DNA from: Lentibacillus amyloliquefaciens
GTDB lineage: Bacteria > Bacillota > Bacilli > Bacillales > Amphibacillaceae
DNA length: 64,000 nt
Reading direction: 5' to 3'
Assembly (NCBI RefSeq): GCF_001307805.1
Contig: NZ_CP013862.1
Span: 2,418,001 to 2,482,000 of the forward strand
Of this stretch, positions 1 to 6,761 are shown one piece after another. Below the pieces are notes generated by a model. The model saw only the letters and a program-made list of their open reading frames with translations, was not told the DNA's origin and searched no databases. A program made the translations under genes and the position numbers. Positions within the stretch are counted from its first letter, which is position 1; every line of letters starts with the position of its first letter.

Positions 1-382
1 TACACCCATTGGCACATGTGTGGCTGTCAGAACCAAGCAGCGTTTTCCCGGGCTTAGCCAGCCGCTGCATATGTACGGGATGACTAACCCCATTTCCCGG
101 TCTGGAATAATACAGGCCAAACCGTTCTGTTGCACTTTGCAGAAACAGATGGTCATCAGGGTTCTTATTGTCTTCCTGAATTAGATTGTGATCGACATAC
201 TGTGCTGAAGCCTCAGTCTTTGCCCTGTCCAATTCCATTGCCTCAAGCTCCAGCATGACCAGCGTTCCGGTTGCATCCTGTGTCAATGTTTGATCAATTT
301 TCAGCCCAACTTCTTCACCAGGGGTCATTTCACCGGTGACAAGATGGTCCTTTATCAATTTCTGGGTGATATTCAGTGGCAT
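1..382 (-). CDS. Aconitate hydratase (N-terminal part, runs off the window)
   Basis: The first 127 residues of a TCA-cycle aconitase (citrate to isocitrate, 4Fe-4S enzyme) are encoded here; the rest lies beyond position 1. Visible family motifs are QDATGT near residue 36, YVDHN near residue 65 and GSDSHT near the edge. The opening (MPLNITQKLI) matches, from memory, the shorter single-chain mitochondrial-type aconitases found in halophilic Bacillaceae rather than the ~900-residue CitB. The ATG at 382 follows an AGGAGG box at a normal distance. It is transcribed divergently from the AIM24-family gene. The iron-sulfur cysteines are outside the window, so the subfamily assignment is inferred from the N-terminus only. 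Confidence 0.85.
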   Translation of the reverse strand, partial: MPLNITQKLIKDHLVTGEMTPGEEVGLKIDQTLTQDATGTLVMLELEAMELDRAKTEASAQYVDHNLIQEDNKNPDDHLFLQSATERFGLYYSRPGNGVSHPVHMQRLAKPGKTLLGSDSHTCANGC

Positions 383-428
383 CGAAATCCTCCTGTCAAG
401 TTCTTTTCCATTAAAGTTTATACATAAG

Positions 429-445
429 TATACTTTCGTAGTATA
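429..445. promoter_or_regulatory. Palindrome in the aconitase/AIM24 divergent spacer
   Basis: TATACT and AGTATA arms separated by TTCGT lie in the AT-rich spacer between two divergent genes. It could be an operator or simply overlapping -10 elements; no regulator is implied by the sequence. Confidence 0.3.
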
Positions 446-537
446 TGAAAAAGACATATAATTATTTCATACATAGGTGAATCTTTTCAGGATTTTCCAC
501 GTATTAGTTATTAACACTGTAAAAGGGGATGGAAAAC

Positions 538-1338
538 GTGAATAACCATGAAATTGATTACGAACTCCACGGGGATGACATGCAATTCGTCGAAGTTGAA
601 CTCGACCCGCAGGAAACGGTGATTGCCGAGGCGGGCAGTCTTATGATGATGGATGAAGAAATCCAAATGGAAACGATATTTGGTGATGGAGCTTCCAACC
701 AGGGCAGCGGGATTATGGGAAAACTGCTCGGTGCCGGAAAACGTGTCATTACCGGGGAAAGTCTGTTTATGACCACATTCACAAATGATGGAACCGGCAA
801 AAAACACGTCTCCTTCGCTTCACCATTTCCGGGTAAAATTATGCCAATGGATTTAAGCGAGCTGAATGGCAAGCTGGTTTGCCAAAAAGATGCTTTTCTC
901 GCTGCTGCCAAAGGTGTATCGGTCGGGGTTGAATTTCAGAAAAAAGCAGGCGTCGGCTTCTTCGGCGGTGAAGGCTTTATTATGCAAAAGCTTGAAGGTG
1001 ATGGCATGGCATTTGTCCATGCCGGGGGAACCATGCATAAAAAACAACTCGCACCCGGCGAGACACTTCGGGTTGATACAGGCTGCCTCGTTGCGATGAC
1101 ACAGGATATCAATTATGATGTCGCATTTGTCGGCGGTGTCAAAACAGCTTTATTCGGTGGAGAAGGACTGTTTTTTGCAACATTGCGCGGCCCTGGTACA
1201 GTTTGGGTGCAATCACTGCCGTTCAGCCGTCTCGCCAGCAGAGTGTTTGCTTCAGCCCCTCAGGAGGGCGGTTCTGACAAAGGTGAAGGAAGCATTGCCG
1301 GCGGATTATATAACCTGTTTGGCGGTGACCGGCGCTAA
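538..1338 (+). CDS. TIGR00266 / AIM24 family protein
   Basis: A 266-residue soluble protein of the AIM24 (DUF124) family, whose fold resembles the TRAP RNA-binding protein; the bacterial role is unknown. The glycine-rich repeats typical of the family are visible ([19 protein letters not shown] mid-protein, [17 protein letters not shown] near the end), as is the acidic N-terminal segment ending in [15 protein letters not shown] at 538 is preferred because AAGGGG at 523-528 lies 9 bases upstream; the in-frame ATG at 529 would sit directly against that box. Two copies of a structured dispersed repeat begin right at the stop codon. Confidence 0.85.
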   Translation: MNNHEIDYELHGDDMQFVEVELDPQETVIAEAGSLMMMDEEIQMETIFGDGASNQGSGIMGKLLGAGKRVITGESLFMTTFTNDGTGKKHVSFASPFPGKIMPMDLSELNGKLVCQKDAFLAAAKGVSVGVEFQKKAGVGFFGGEGFIMQKLEGDGMAFVHAGGTMHKKQLAPGETLRVDTGCLVAMTQDINYDVAFVGGVKTALFGGEGLFFATLRGPGTVWVQSLPFSRLASRVFASAPQEGGSDKGEGSIAGGLYNLFGGDRR

Positions 1339-1461
1339 TAAAGTGAAACTTCATTCAGATAAATTGGTTTTTATTTCTTTAAATGATTAGATGAACAGAA
1401 TCAGGCATTAAAGGACAGTTAACCACTGTTCTCAGACGGGTTACCGTTCTTTACATGCGGG
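1338..1461 (+). repeat. Structured dispersed element, copy A
   Basis: First of two tandem copies. It starts ATAAAGTGAAAC and ends TTACATGCGGG. Hairpin I is decayed here, but the linker (GAATCAGGCATTAAAGG) and the GGACAGT...ACCGTTC hairpin II remnants remain. Compare copies at 1462, 5643, 18738 and 42667. Confidence 0.75.
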
Positions 1462-1585
1462 ATAAAGCGAAACTTTATTCAGTGGGATGCTCTTTCCCAC
1501 TGAATATTAGTAGAGCAGAATCGGACATTTAGGGACAGTTAACCGCCGTTCTCAGGCGGGTTACTGTCCTTTACATGCGGGATAA
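1462..1585 (+). repeat. Structured dispersed element, copy B (best preserved)
   Basis: A unit of about 124 bp directly abutting copy A. Hairpin I pairs ATTCAGTGGG with CCCACTGAAT (10 bp). A conserved linker (GCAGAATCGGACATTTA) follows, then hairpin II pairs GGACAGTTAACCGCC with GGCGGGTTACTGTCC, then the tail TTACATGCGGGATAA. No open reading frame is conserved, so this is a structured repeat and not a gene. Confidence 0.85.
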
Positions 1586-1641
1586 TATCGGTGTTTTTCG
1601 CACATACTATCCGCGAAGCCATTTTGATTGAGGTGGATTGT

Positions 1642-1824
1642 ATGGGAAGAGATGAACATCGCACGAATCGCAGAGGAAGAGCTCGTCTGGCACAAACGCC
1701 GCAATATGCGAAAACGGACAGCAAAGCAGTTGAGTTTTCCGAGGAATTTGGTGATCACAACGACAAAATAGCTCAAGTCAGAAGACGTGCAGCTGAAAAA
1801 CGCGTAAAAAACAATAGATCCTGA
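1642..1824 (+). CDS. yfhD: YfhD family small protein
   Basis: A 60-residue, highly charged protein resembling Bacillus YfhD. It has a basic N-terminus (GRDEHRTNRRGR), a LAQTPQ segment, and the EFSEEF...AQVRRRAAEKR C-terminal helix typical of this sporulation-associated small-protein group, whose function is unknown. ATG at 1642 is chosen because AGGTGG at 1631-1636 precedes it at good spacing; an upstream in-frame ATG at 1591 has no ribosome site and lies just beyond a repeat. A hairpin pair follows the stop. Confidence 0.75.
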   Translation: MGRDEHRTNRRGRARLAQTPQYAKTDSKAVEFSEEFGDHNDKIAQVRRRAAEKRVKNNRS

Positions 1825-1830
1825 TAAAAA

Positions 1831-1870
1831 CCCGGCTGCCACCTCGTCTTTTCAGAGGTCAGAAGCCGGG
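1831..1870. terminator. GC-rich hairpin after yfhD
   Basis: CCCGGCT (1831-1837) pairs with AGCCGGG (1864-1870), with an inner ACCTC/GAGGT pair. There is an A-run before it and no T-run after it, so it would terminate leftward rather than rightward transcription. Confidence 0.4.
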
Positions 1871-1884
1871 AAGTCAGACTTGAG

Positions 1885-1925
1885 GAAAGTGCCCCCGACC
1901 CCCTGGGGCACTTTCTTTCATTTTA
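1885..1925 (+). terminator. Terminator between yfhD and yueI
   Basis: GAAAGTGCCCC (1885-1895) pairs perfectly with GGGGCACTTTC (1905-1915), followed by TTTCATTTT. This is a rightward intrinsic terminator. Confidence 0.7.
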
Positions 1926-1999
1926 AAACCGCAATTTTGCCTAAGAGTCAGTCATCGTTTAAAATATCATATGAATACCTAAAAAAGAAGGTGGCAAGC

Positions 2000-2443
2000 A
2001 TGGCGAAAAAGAATGTTGATGACTATTTGACGGAAGGGATGTACGGATCCCGGCAAACGAAACGATCTGAACGGAAACAATTCCTGGGAACAATCAGAGA
2101 ACGCATTGTGATCGCGCTTACAAAAGGACAGGTCATGTCAGATAAAGGACTGGCACACCTCGATCAGGCAATGAAAGAAAACAAAGATGCCAAACTGTTT
2201 ATGAACGGTGATGTGTCACATAAATTTTTGAAGGAAGAAAAAGATCTGGCCAATAAATACAATATTCCTTATACAGAAGTCACCAATGAGGATGCCGATA
2301 CAGACATCGGCGCCGTCCTTGCGTATGATTATGCGATTGAGAAAGAAGATATTTTTATTGATGATAGTACAGATAACCAAACGAAAGAAAACACTGAAAC
2401 AAATGAATCCTTCTTCGGAAAAATCAAGCGATTGCTCTCATAG
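2000..2443 (+). CDS. yueI: YueI family protein (DUF1694)
   Basis: A 147-residue cytoplasmic protein resembling B. subtilis YueI. The N-terminal MYGSRQTKRSERKQFLGTIRERI, the LTKGQV segment and the KDAKLFMNGDVSH region fit DUF1694, an Rossmann-like family of unknown function. ATG at 2000 follows AAGAAGGTGG; the frame is open upstream to 1880, but that stretch is the terminator hairpin. A strong terminator follows, so it appears monocistronic. Confidence 0.8.
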   Translation: MAKKNVDDYLTEGMYGSRQTKRSERKQFLGTIRERIVIALTKGQVMSDKGLAHLDQAMKENKDAKLFMNGDVSHKFLKEEKDLANKYNIPYTEVTNEDADTDIGAVLAYDYAIEKEDIFIDDSTDNQTKENTETNESFFGKIKRLLS

Positions 2444-2480
2444 CTTGCATAATGCGTTTGACTCAACCAAATTTTTCCTT

Positions 2481-2516
2481 AATCATCACTCATTATTATG
2501 GGTGATGATTTTTTAT
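2481..2516 (+). terminator. Terminator of yueI
   Basis: AATCATCAC pairs with GTGATGATT and is followed by TTTTTATTT. Confidence 0.85.
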
Positions 2517-2633
2517 TTACATACGGCATTTATGTTATTTCAAACATAAAATCCAATGTGTTATACAAATTCCGGCGACATTAATGCGGTTTTTTGCCAT
2601 AATCAAGAAAACAACGAAAGGCAGGTGCTTGTA

Positions 2634-3515
2634 TTGCTGACTATAAACAATATTAATAAATCCTATGCTGGCAATCATGCATTGTCAAATGTCTCATTAC
2701 ACATCCCTGAAGGAATTTGTTACGGGCTTGTCGGTCCAAACGGGGCAGGTAAATCAACATTGATCAAAATTATCGCATCGGTCATTCATAATTTTGATGG
2801 GCATGTTCAGTTTTCCAATAACAAACTCCAAATCGGCTATGTCCCGCAAGAGATTTCTTTGGAGGAAACGGTAACAGCATACGATAATCTGTATTTTTTT
2901 GGCAAACTTTACGGCTTGTACGGAAAAGTATTAAATAGGCGGGCGAATCAGGTCTTATCGGAAATAGGTCTTGAGAACCGCGGAAAAGACAAGGTGCTGA
3001 CCTTCTCAGGTGGAATGAAGCGGCGATTAAATATAGGGTGTGCGCTCATGCACAAGCCTAGGCTGATCATCACGGATGAACCAACTGTTGGTATCGACCC
3101 GCAATCACGCCAGTACATTTTTCAAATGATTGAGCAGCTTAAAGCAAACGGCTGTACCATTATATATGCCAGCCACTACATGGAAGAAATCGAGCAAATA
3201 TGTGATGAAGCAGCATTTATGGATCATGGACAAATTGTGGAAAACGGCCCGGTTGAAAGTCTGCTGCAAAAATATGCTATTCCTGCTGTTTATGTTAAAG
3301 GGCAACATGGTCTCCCTGATGATATTGATCAATATGGTTCAGTCACAAGCAAAGATAATGGCTATTTAATAACAACAAGCAACCCACTTAAAGTAATGGA
3401 AAAACTGATCGATTTCAGCAGGATGAAGGATTGCAGGCTAGAGCGGCTGGAACTTTCCAAGCCGAGTCTGGAAGAGGTTTTCTTTGCATTAACAGGAACC
3501 CAACTGAGGGATTAG
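2634..3515 (+). CDS. ABC-2 type exporter, ATP-binding protein
   Basis: A 293-residue ATPase powering the membrane protein encoded next. Visible motifs are Walker A GPNGAGKS (about 34-41), signature FSGGMKRRL, Walker B LIITDEP with TVGIDPQ as D-loop, and the H-loop ASHYMEE, with the C-terminal extension usual for drug/antibiotic exporters. Start TTG at 2634 lies 7 bases after AGGTG; GTG at 2625 is possible. It leads a four-gene unit (ATPase, permease, LytTR regulator, DUF3021 protein). In related LytTR-DUF3021 loci the regulator controls its own transporter; here that is inferred from gene order. The substrate is unknown. Confidence 0.88.
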   Translation: MLTINNINKSYAGNHALSNVSLHIPEGICYGLVGPNGAGKSTLIKIIASVIHNFDGHVQFSNNKLQIGYVPQEISLEETVTAYDNLYFFGKLYGLYGKVLNRRANQVLSEIGLENRGKDKVLTFSGGMKRRLNIGCALMHKPRLIITDEPTVGIDPQSRQYIFQMIEQLKANGCTIIYASHYMEEIEQICDEAAFMDHGQIVENGPVESLLQKYAIPAVYVKGQHGLPDDIDQYGSVTSKDNGYLITTSNPLKVMEKLIDFSRMKDCRLERLELSKPSLEEVFFALTGTQLRD

Positions 3516-3539
3516 CCACCAAATAAAGGAGGATATCAG

Positions 3540-4286
3540 ATGAATGCCATTGCGAGTTTGGAATTGAAAAAAAATCTCCAGGATCGCGGCCTATTATTTT
3601 GGACGTTGATACTGCCGATTGTATTTACTGTATTATTTATTGCTGTCTTCACATCCGGGGCAGGCGAAACAGAAAGCCGGCAAGTCATTTCATCTATAGT
3701 CCCGGGGTATACAATTATGTTTGTTTTCTTTATTATGATATCAATGACAGAATCGTTTATTAAAGACCGGGACAAAGGCATGGTTGCCAGAATCGCCAGC
3801 ACACCGCTGTCACCGTATTTATATATATTGGGAAAATGGATCCCTTTCATATATATAGTGATGATACAAATTATGATATTGCTTTTATTTGGAAAAACAG
3901 TATATGATATTCCACTGGAGCAGCCGGTATATTTATTGTTTTTATCCGTACTGTTAACTTTTACGGTCACAGGAATTGGATTGGCGCTTGCTGTGATTGT
4001 CAAAACCAATAATATGGGGATTGCCTTGACACAAGTCATCGCTCTGGGCGGGGCAATGCTTGGCGGACTCTGGATGCCGGTGGACATGATGCCGGATATC
4101 CTCCAGACAATCAGCGCATTTCTACCACAGTACTGGGGACACCAGGCTTTTCAGGATGCTATGGCAGGCACGCTGCAATTTGCTGACTTTTTACAGATAT
4201 CCCTTATTCTCTCAGGATTTGGCCTGTCAGGATTTATAGCAGCCTTGTTAGGCTACCCGAACTTTTTAAAACGGGCAAAGGGATAG
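3540..4286 (+). CDS. ABC-2 type exporter, permease
   Basis: A 248-residue integral membrane protein with about six hydrophobic segments, starting with a short cytoplasmic helix (MNAIASLELKKNLQDRG) and a first membrane span LLFWTLILPIVFTVLF. The layout and the late LGGAMLGGLWMPVDMMPDILQTISAFLPQ pattern are those of ABC-2 permeases. AAAGGAGGA lies 7 bases upstream of the ATG. It is 24 bases downstream of the ATPase and would dimerise to form its transport channel. Substrate not deducible. Confidence 0.85.
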   Translation: MNAIASLELKKNLQDRGLLFWTLILPIVFTVLFIAVFTSGAGETESRQVISSIVPGYTIMFVFFIMISMTESFIKDRDKGMVARIASTPLSPYLYILGKWIPFIYIVMIQIMILLLFGKTVYDIPLEQPVYLLFLSVLLTFTVTGIGLALAVIVKTNNMGIALTQVIALGGAMLGGLWMPVDMMPDILQTISAFLPQYWGHQAFQDAMAGTLQFADFLQISLILSGFGLSGFIAALLGYPNFLKRAKG

Positions 4287-4306
4287 AGAAAACAGGGGGG
4301 TTGATG

Positions 4307-4768
4307 ATGAAAGTAAACATCGATATCGATGATAAGCACACGGAACCATCCATCTCCATTCAAACGAATGAATGGTCTGAGGAACTGGAAGAAATCGTTG
4401 CTATCATTAAACGAAAAAACCGGCAGCGGTTATTCGGGGTTGAATCCGATCAAACCGTTCTGCTTGACCCTAACAATATTGATTTTGTGTATGCTGAAAA
4501 AAGGAGAATTTTTGCGTGTATTAGTAATCGAAAAGTGGAGATACGAATGAAACTTTTTGAAGTGGAAGATATGTTAGCCCCCTATGACTTCATGCGCTTT
4601 TCCAAATCTGTAATTGGCAACCTTAATCAAATTGAGCGCTTTGAATTGTCATTTAACGGAAACCTTTGTGTTTACTTCCACTCCGGAAATAAAGAATATA
4701 TTACACGAAAATATGTGGCACCAATCAAAAACAGGTTGGCGATGGGAGGGCAGTCAGATGATCGTTGA
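4307..4768 (+). CDS. LytTR-type DNA-binding regulator
   Basis: A 153-residue protein whose C-terminal ~100 residues form a LytTR DNA-binding domain (AEKRRIFACISNRKVEIRM, then FMRFSKSVIGNLNQIERFE and the NKEYITRKYVAPIK end). There is no receiver domain, so it is a stand-alone regulator, as in LytTR/DUF3021 modules. ATG at 4307 is 6 bases after AGGGGGG; TTG 4301 and ATG 4304 lie too close to that box. It overlaps the DUF3021 gene by 11 bases, suggesting translational coupling. The DUF3021 partner is expected to modulate it at the membrane (known for such pairs, inferred here). Confidence 0.85.
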   Translation: MKVNIDIDDKHTEPSISIQTNEWSEELEEIVAIIKRKNRQRLFGVESDQTVLLDPNNIDFVYAEKRRIFACISNRKVEIRMKLFEVEDMLAPYDFMRFSKSVIGNLNQIERFELSFNGNLCVYFHSGNKEYITRKYVAPIKNRLAMGGQSDDR

Positions 4769-5171
4769 AGCAATCAGGAGAAGCTTAATGGGGATAGCTT
4801 TTGGTGGTATTATTACATTCATTGCACTTACGATTGTGAATTTTACTGATACAGATGTTTCCGTTTCGCAAATATGGATTTATATGCTCTGTTCCTTTAT
4901 TCTTGGTATCTATTTTGGTTTGGCATCGTTCATCTTTGAGGATAACGGGTGGAGTGAATTGAAAGCAACGGTCATCCACTTCATCATGTCGATTGCCGTT
5001 TACTTTATCATCGCGCTGTTTATTGCCAAATGGATTCCATTTACCTTATCAGCTATTCTATTGAGCTTCTTAGTTTTTATCGTCATTTACGTCCTGTTTT
5101 GGATCGGTTATTATCTGTATTACAAAAAAGTGGAAGAATCGATGAACACCAATCTCCGAAAAGACGACTGA
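4758..5171 (+). CDS. DUF3021 family membrane protein
   Basis: A 137-residue protein with four predicted membrane helices and a positively charged, then acidic C-terminus (YYKKVEESMNTNLRKDD). This is the DUF3021 layout and the usual partner of LytTR regulators. ATG at 4758 has GGGAGG 7 bases upstream; the upstream in-frame ATG at 4614 lies inside the LytTR gene and has no site. It probably acts as a membrane-bound sensor or anti-regulator of the LytTR protein. Confidence 0.8.
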   Translation: MIVEAIRRSLMGIAFGGIITFIALTIVNFTDTDVSVSQIWIYMLCSFILGIYFGLASFIFEDNGWSELKATVIHFIMSIAVYFIIALFIAKWIPFTLSAILLSFLVFIVIYVLFWIGYYLYYKKVEESMNTNLRKDD

Positions 5172-5243
5172 CAACTCCGGCTGCGATGATTTCGAATAAC
5201 AATTTACAGTTTTGGAATAATAAGGGCTGGAGGTGTCTCTGAT

Positions 5244-5501
5244 ATGACGCATCAATACCTTTGCCCGAATTGCAAAACAAATCGTTCCCGGTTTAACATT
5301 ATCGAACAAGTGGCAAAGTCGGTGAAATTGGACCCGCAAACCGGGGAACTATTAAATGATTATACAGAGGGCCAGCCGGAAGTTTTTCATATTACCTACT
5401 CTGGCCCGGAGTATAAAATACAATGCGGTTCATGCGGGCTGGTTGAAGATGAGCTGACCTTTGTGAAGTTTGCTGAACATGATCGCAATAGCCGGCAGTA
5501 G
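5244..5501 (+). CDS. Small zinc-ribbon protein
   Basis: An 85-residue protein with two CxxC knuckles, CPNC at residues 7-10 and CGSC at 61-64, fitting a four-cysteine zinc ribbon. The middle is polar with no membrane segment. GGAGGTG precedes the ATG. It stands alone, with its own terminator after the stop. I do not recognise a named family; a nucleic-acid-binding or metal-storage role would be a guess. Confidence 0.7.
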   Translation: MTHQYLCPNCKTNRSRFNIIEQVAKSVKLDPQTGELLNDYTEGQPEVFHITYSGPEYKIQCGSCGLVEDELTFVKFAEHDRNSRQ

Positions 5502-5542
5502 TGTCATATGCGATATATCGTTATAACACATTGCATCAAATG

Positions 5543-5575
5543 CGCTTCGGGTAATACTCATATCGGAGCGTTTTT
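5543..5575 (+). terminator. Terminator after the zinc-ribbon gene
   Basis: CGCTTCG (5543-5549) pairs with CGGAGCG (5564-5570, one G-T pair) and is followed by TTTTT. Confidence 0.6.
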
Positions 5576-5642
5576 GTACGTACGGATTACACTCTGACAG
5601 CGTAACCCACAAAATCATTTTCCGGATTCTCATCGCTTGCAC

Positions 5643-5893
5643 ATAAAGTGAATCTTCAATCAGTGGGGGTTTTCTTTCCCCTCTGATTGTTAGATGAACG
5701 AATCGGACATTTACTGGCAATTGAACCCCCTCCTAAGCTTCATCGTATACGCGCACATTTGAGGTGAAGGTCTTACTCCCATGAAAATCCACTGTTAGTT
5801 AGCACGAAAAATGTCCAGTATAGACAATATAAAACCATTTTCATCCTAATTGGTGAATCTTTGATTCATGGATGGCTGCCAGTTACATGTGGG
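5643..5893 (+). repeat. Structured dispersed element, copy D (long variant)
   Basis: About 251 bp, starting ATAAAGTGAATC and ending TTACATGTGGG. Hairpin I pairs AATCAG..GGGG with CCCC..CTGATT. The linker ATGAACGAATCGGACATTTA is the same as in copy E. The second half is expanded by about 100 bp relative to copy E and its hairpin II is partly degraded. The rest of the 5502-6131 spacer holds a terminator and AT-rich sequence with no other gene. Confidence 0.75.
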
Positions 5894-6131
5894 ATAATAC
5901 GTATGTCCCAAATTAAAAATATAATGCAAAAAATTCTTGGATATAACATAATTATTTGATTTTGCATTCCTTTAACAATAAATTCTATTGACAATATCTT
6001 TTATAATTATGATTTCGTCTCACAAACGGCATTTTTCTTTGGTTTAATTCCGCTTAATTTAAAGTTGCGCCCTGTAATATAGCGTGATATAGTTTAAACA
6101 AGTTTCACCGCAATAAGAGGAGGTGAGAAAA

Positions 6132-6467
6132 TTGGAAACGATTTTACAGCAGTTAGTCAATGATATCAAAGACATCAAGATTAACATGGCGACGAAAGAT
6201 GACTTATCGGGGATGGCGACAAAAGATGACATCCAACGTCTTGAAGAGAGACTTAAAGAAAAAATAGATGACAATGCGGCAAAGATAGATGATAATGCAG
6301 CAAAAATAGATCGTAATTACAGCCAAATCAATCGAAATTTCAATCAGGTTGCAATAAATTCAGAAAAACTGCAGGCGTTATCAGAAAGCAGTCAAAGACA
6401 GGATAAATCGATGGAAACCCTCGCCTTACGCTCCATTGAACATGAAACAAAGCTAAGAAATTTATAG
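6132..6467 (+). CDS. Coiled-coil protein with internal repeats
   Basis: A 111-residue, wholly hydrophilic, probably all-helical protein. It has a doubled MATKDDL(S/I) motif followed by heptad-like repeats built on IDDNAAKID and NRNF/NYSQI units. Such ATKDDL-repeat proteins are common in Firmicutes genomes and some phages; no function is established. TTG at 6132 is preferred, lying 7 bases after AGGAGGTGA; GTG at 6123 overlaps that box. No partner gene is linked. Confidence 0.7.
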   Translation: METILQQLVNDIKDIKINMATKDDLSGMATKDDIQRLEERLKEKIDDNAAKIDDNAAKIDRNYSQINRNFNQVAINSEKLQALSESSQRQDKSMETLALRSIEHETKLRNL

Positions 6468-6698
6468 GATGCACTACGAAAAATTAATGTAAATAATTGG
6501 AAAAATCAACAAATCTGAATACCTATTAGAGCAAAATAAGTTTCTCCGCATCTGACAAAAGTAATTGCTCTACAAAAAGTCACCCCAGCTTCCGAACTTC
6601 TTTAAAGATTCCAATTCAACAGCCACCTAAAGCGTGATTAACATTCATTCTAATCCTTATTCATCATGTTCATCCCGGTATAAAAGCATCTCCCACCC

Positions 6699-6727
6699 TT
6701 TACATACAGAAAACGGTTTCATATAAT
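6699..6727 (+). promoter_or_regulatory. Sigma-A promoter of the acetoacetyl-CoA synthetase gene
   Basis: TTTACA (6699-6704), a 17-bp spacer and a perfect TATAAT (6722-6727), 34 bases before the TTG start. The 6468-6698 stretch upstream shows nothing else recognisable. Confidence 0.75.
6708..6721. promoter_or_regulatory. Putative cre site (CcpA operator)
   Basis: AGAAAACGGTTTCA differs from the usual cre pattern (TGNAANCGNTNNCA) at the first base only and lies wholly inside the promoter spacer. CcpA binding there would block transcription when glucose is available, as known for acyl-CoA synthetase genes in Bacillus. Inferred from sequence only. Confidence 0.55.
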
Positions 6728-6761
6728 AGGTATAAGTGTTACAAGTGAAGGAGGCAGCAAT

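Noticed and set aside
429..445. Reading the palindrome before aconitase as a defined CcpC site
   Set aside because: The sequence does not match the known CcpC box well enough to name the regulator.
3536..4087. Minus-strand 183-codon frame opposite the ABC-2 permease
   Set aside because: The plus-strand gene has a strong ribosome site, family motifs and operon context; the antisense frame has none.
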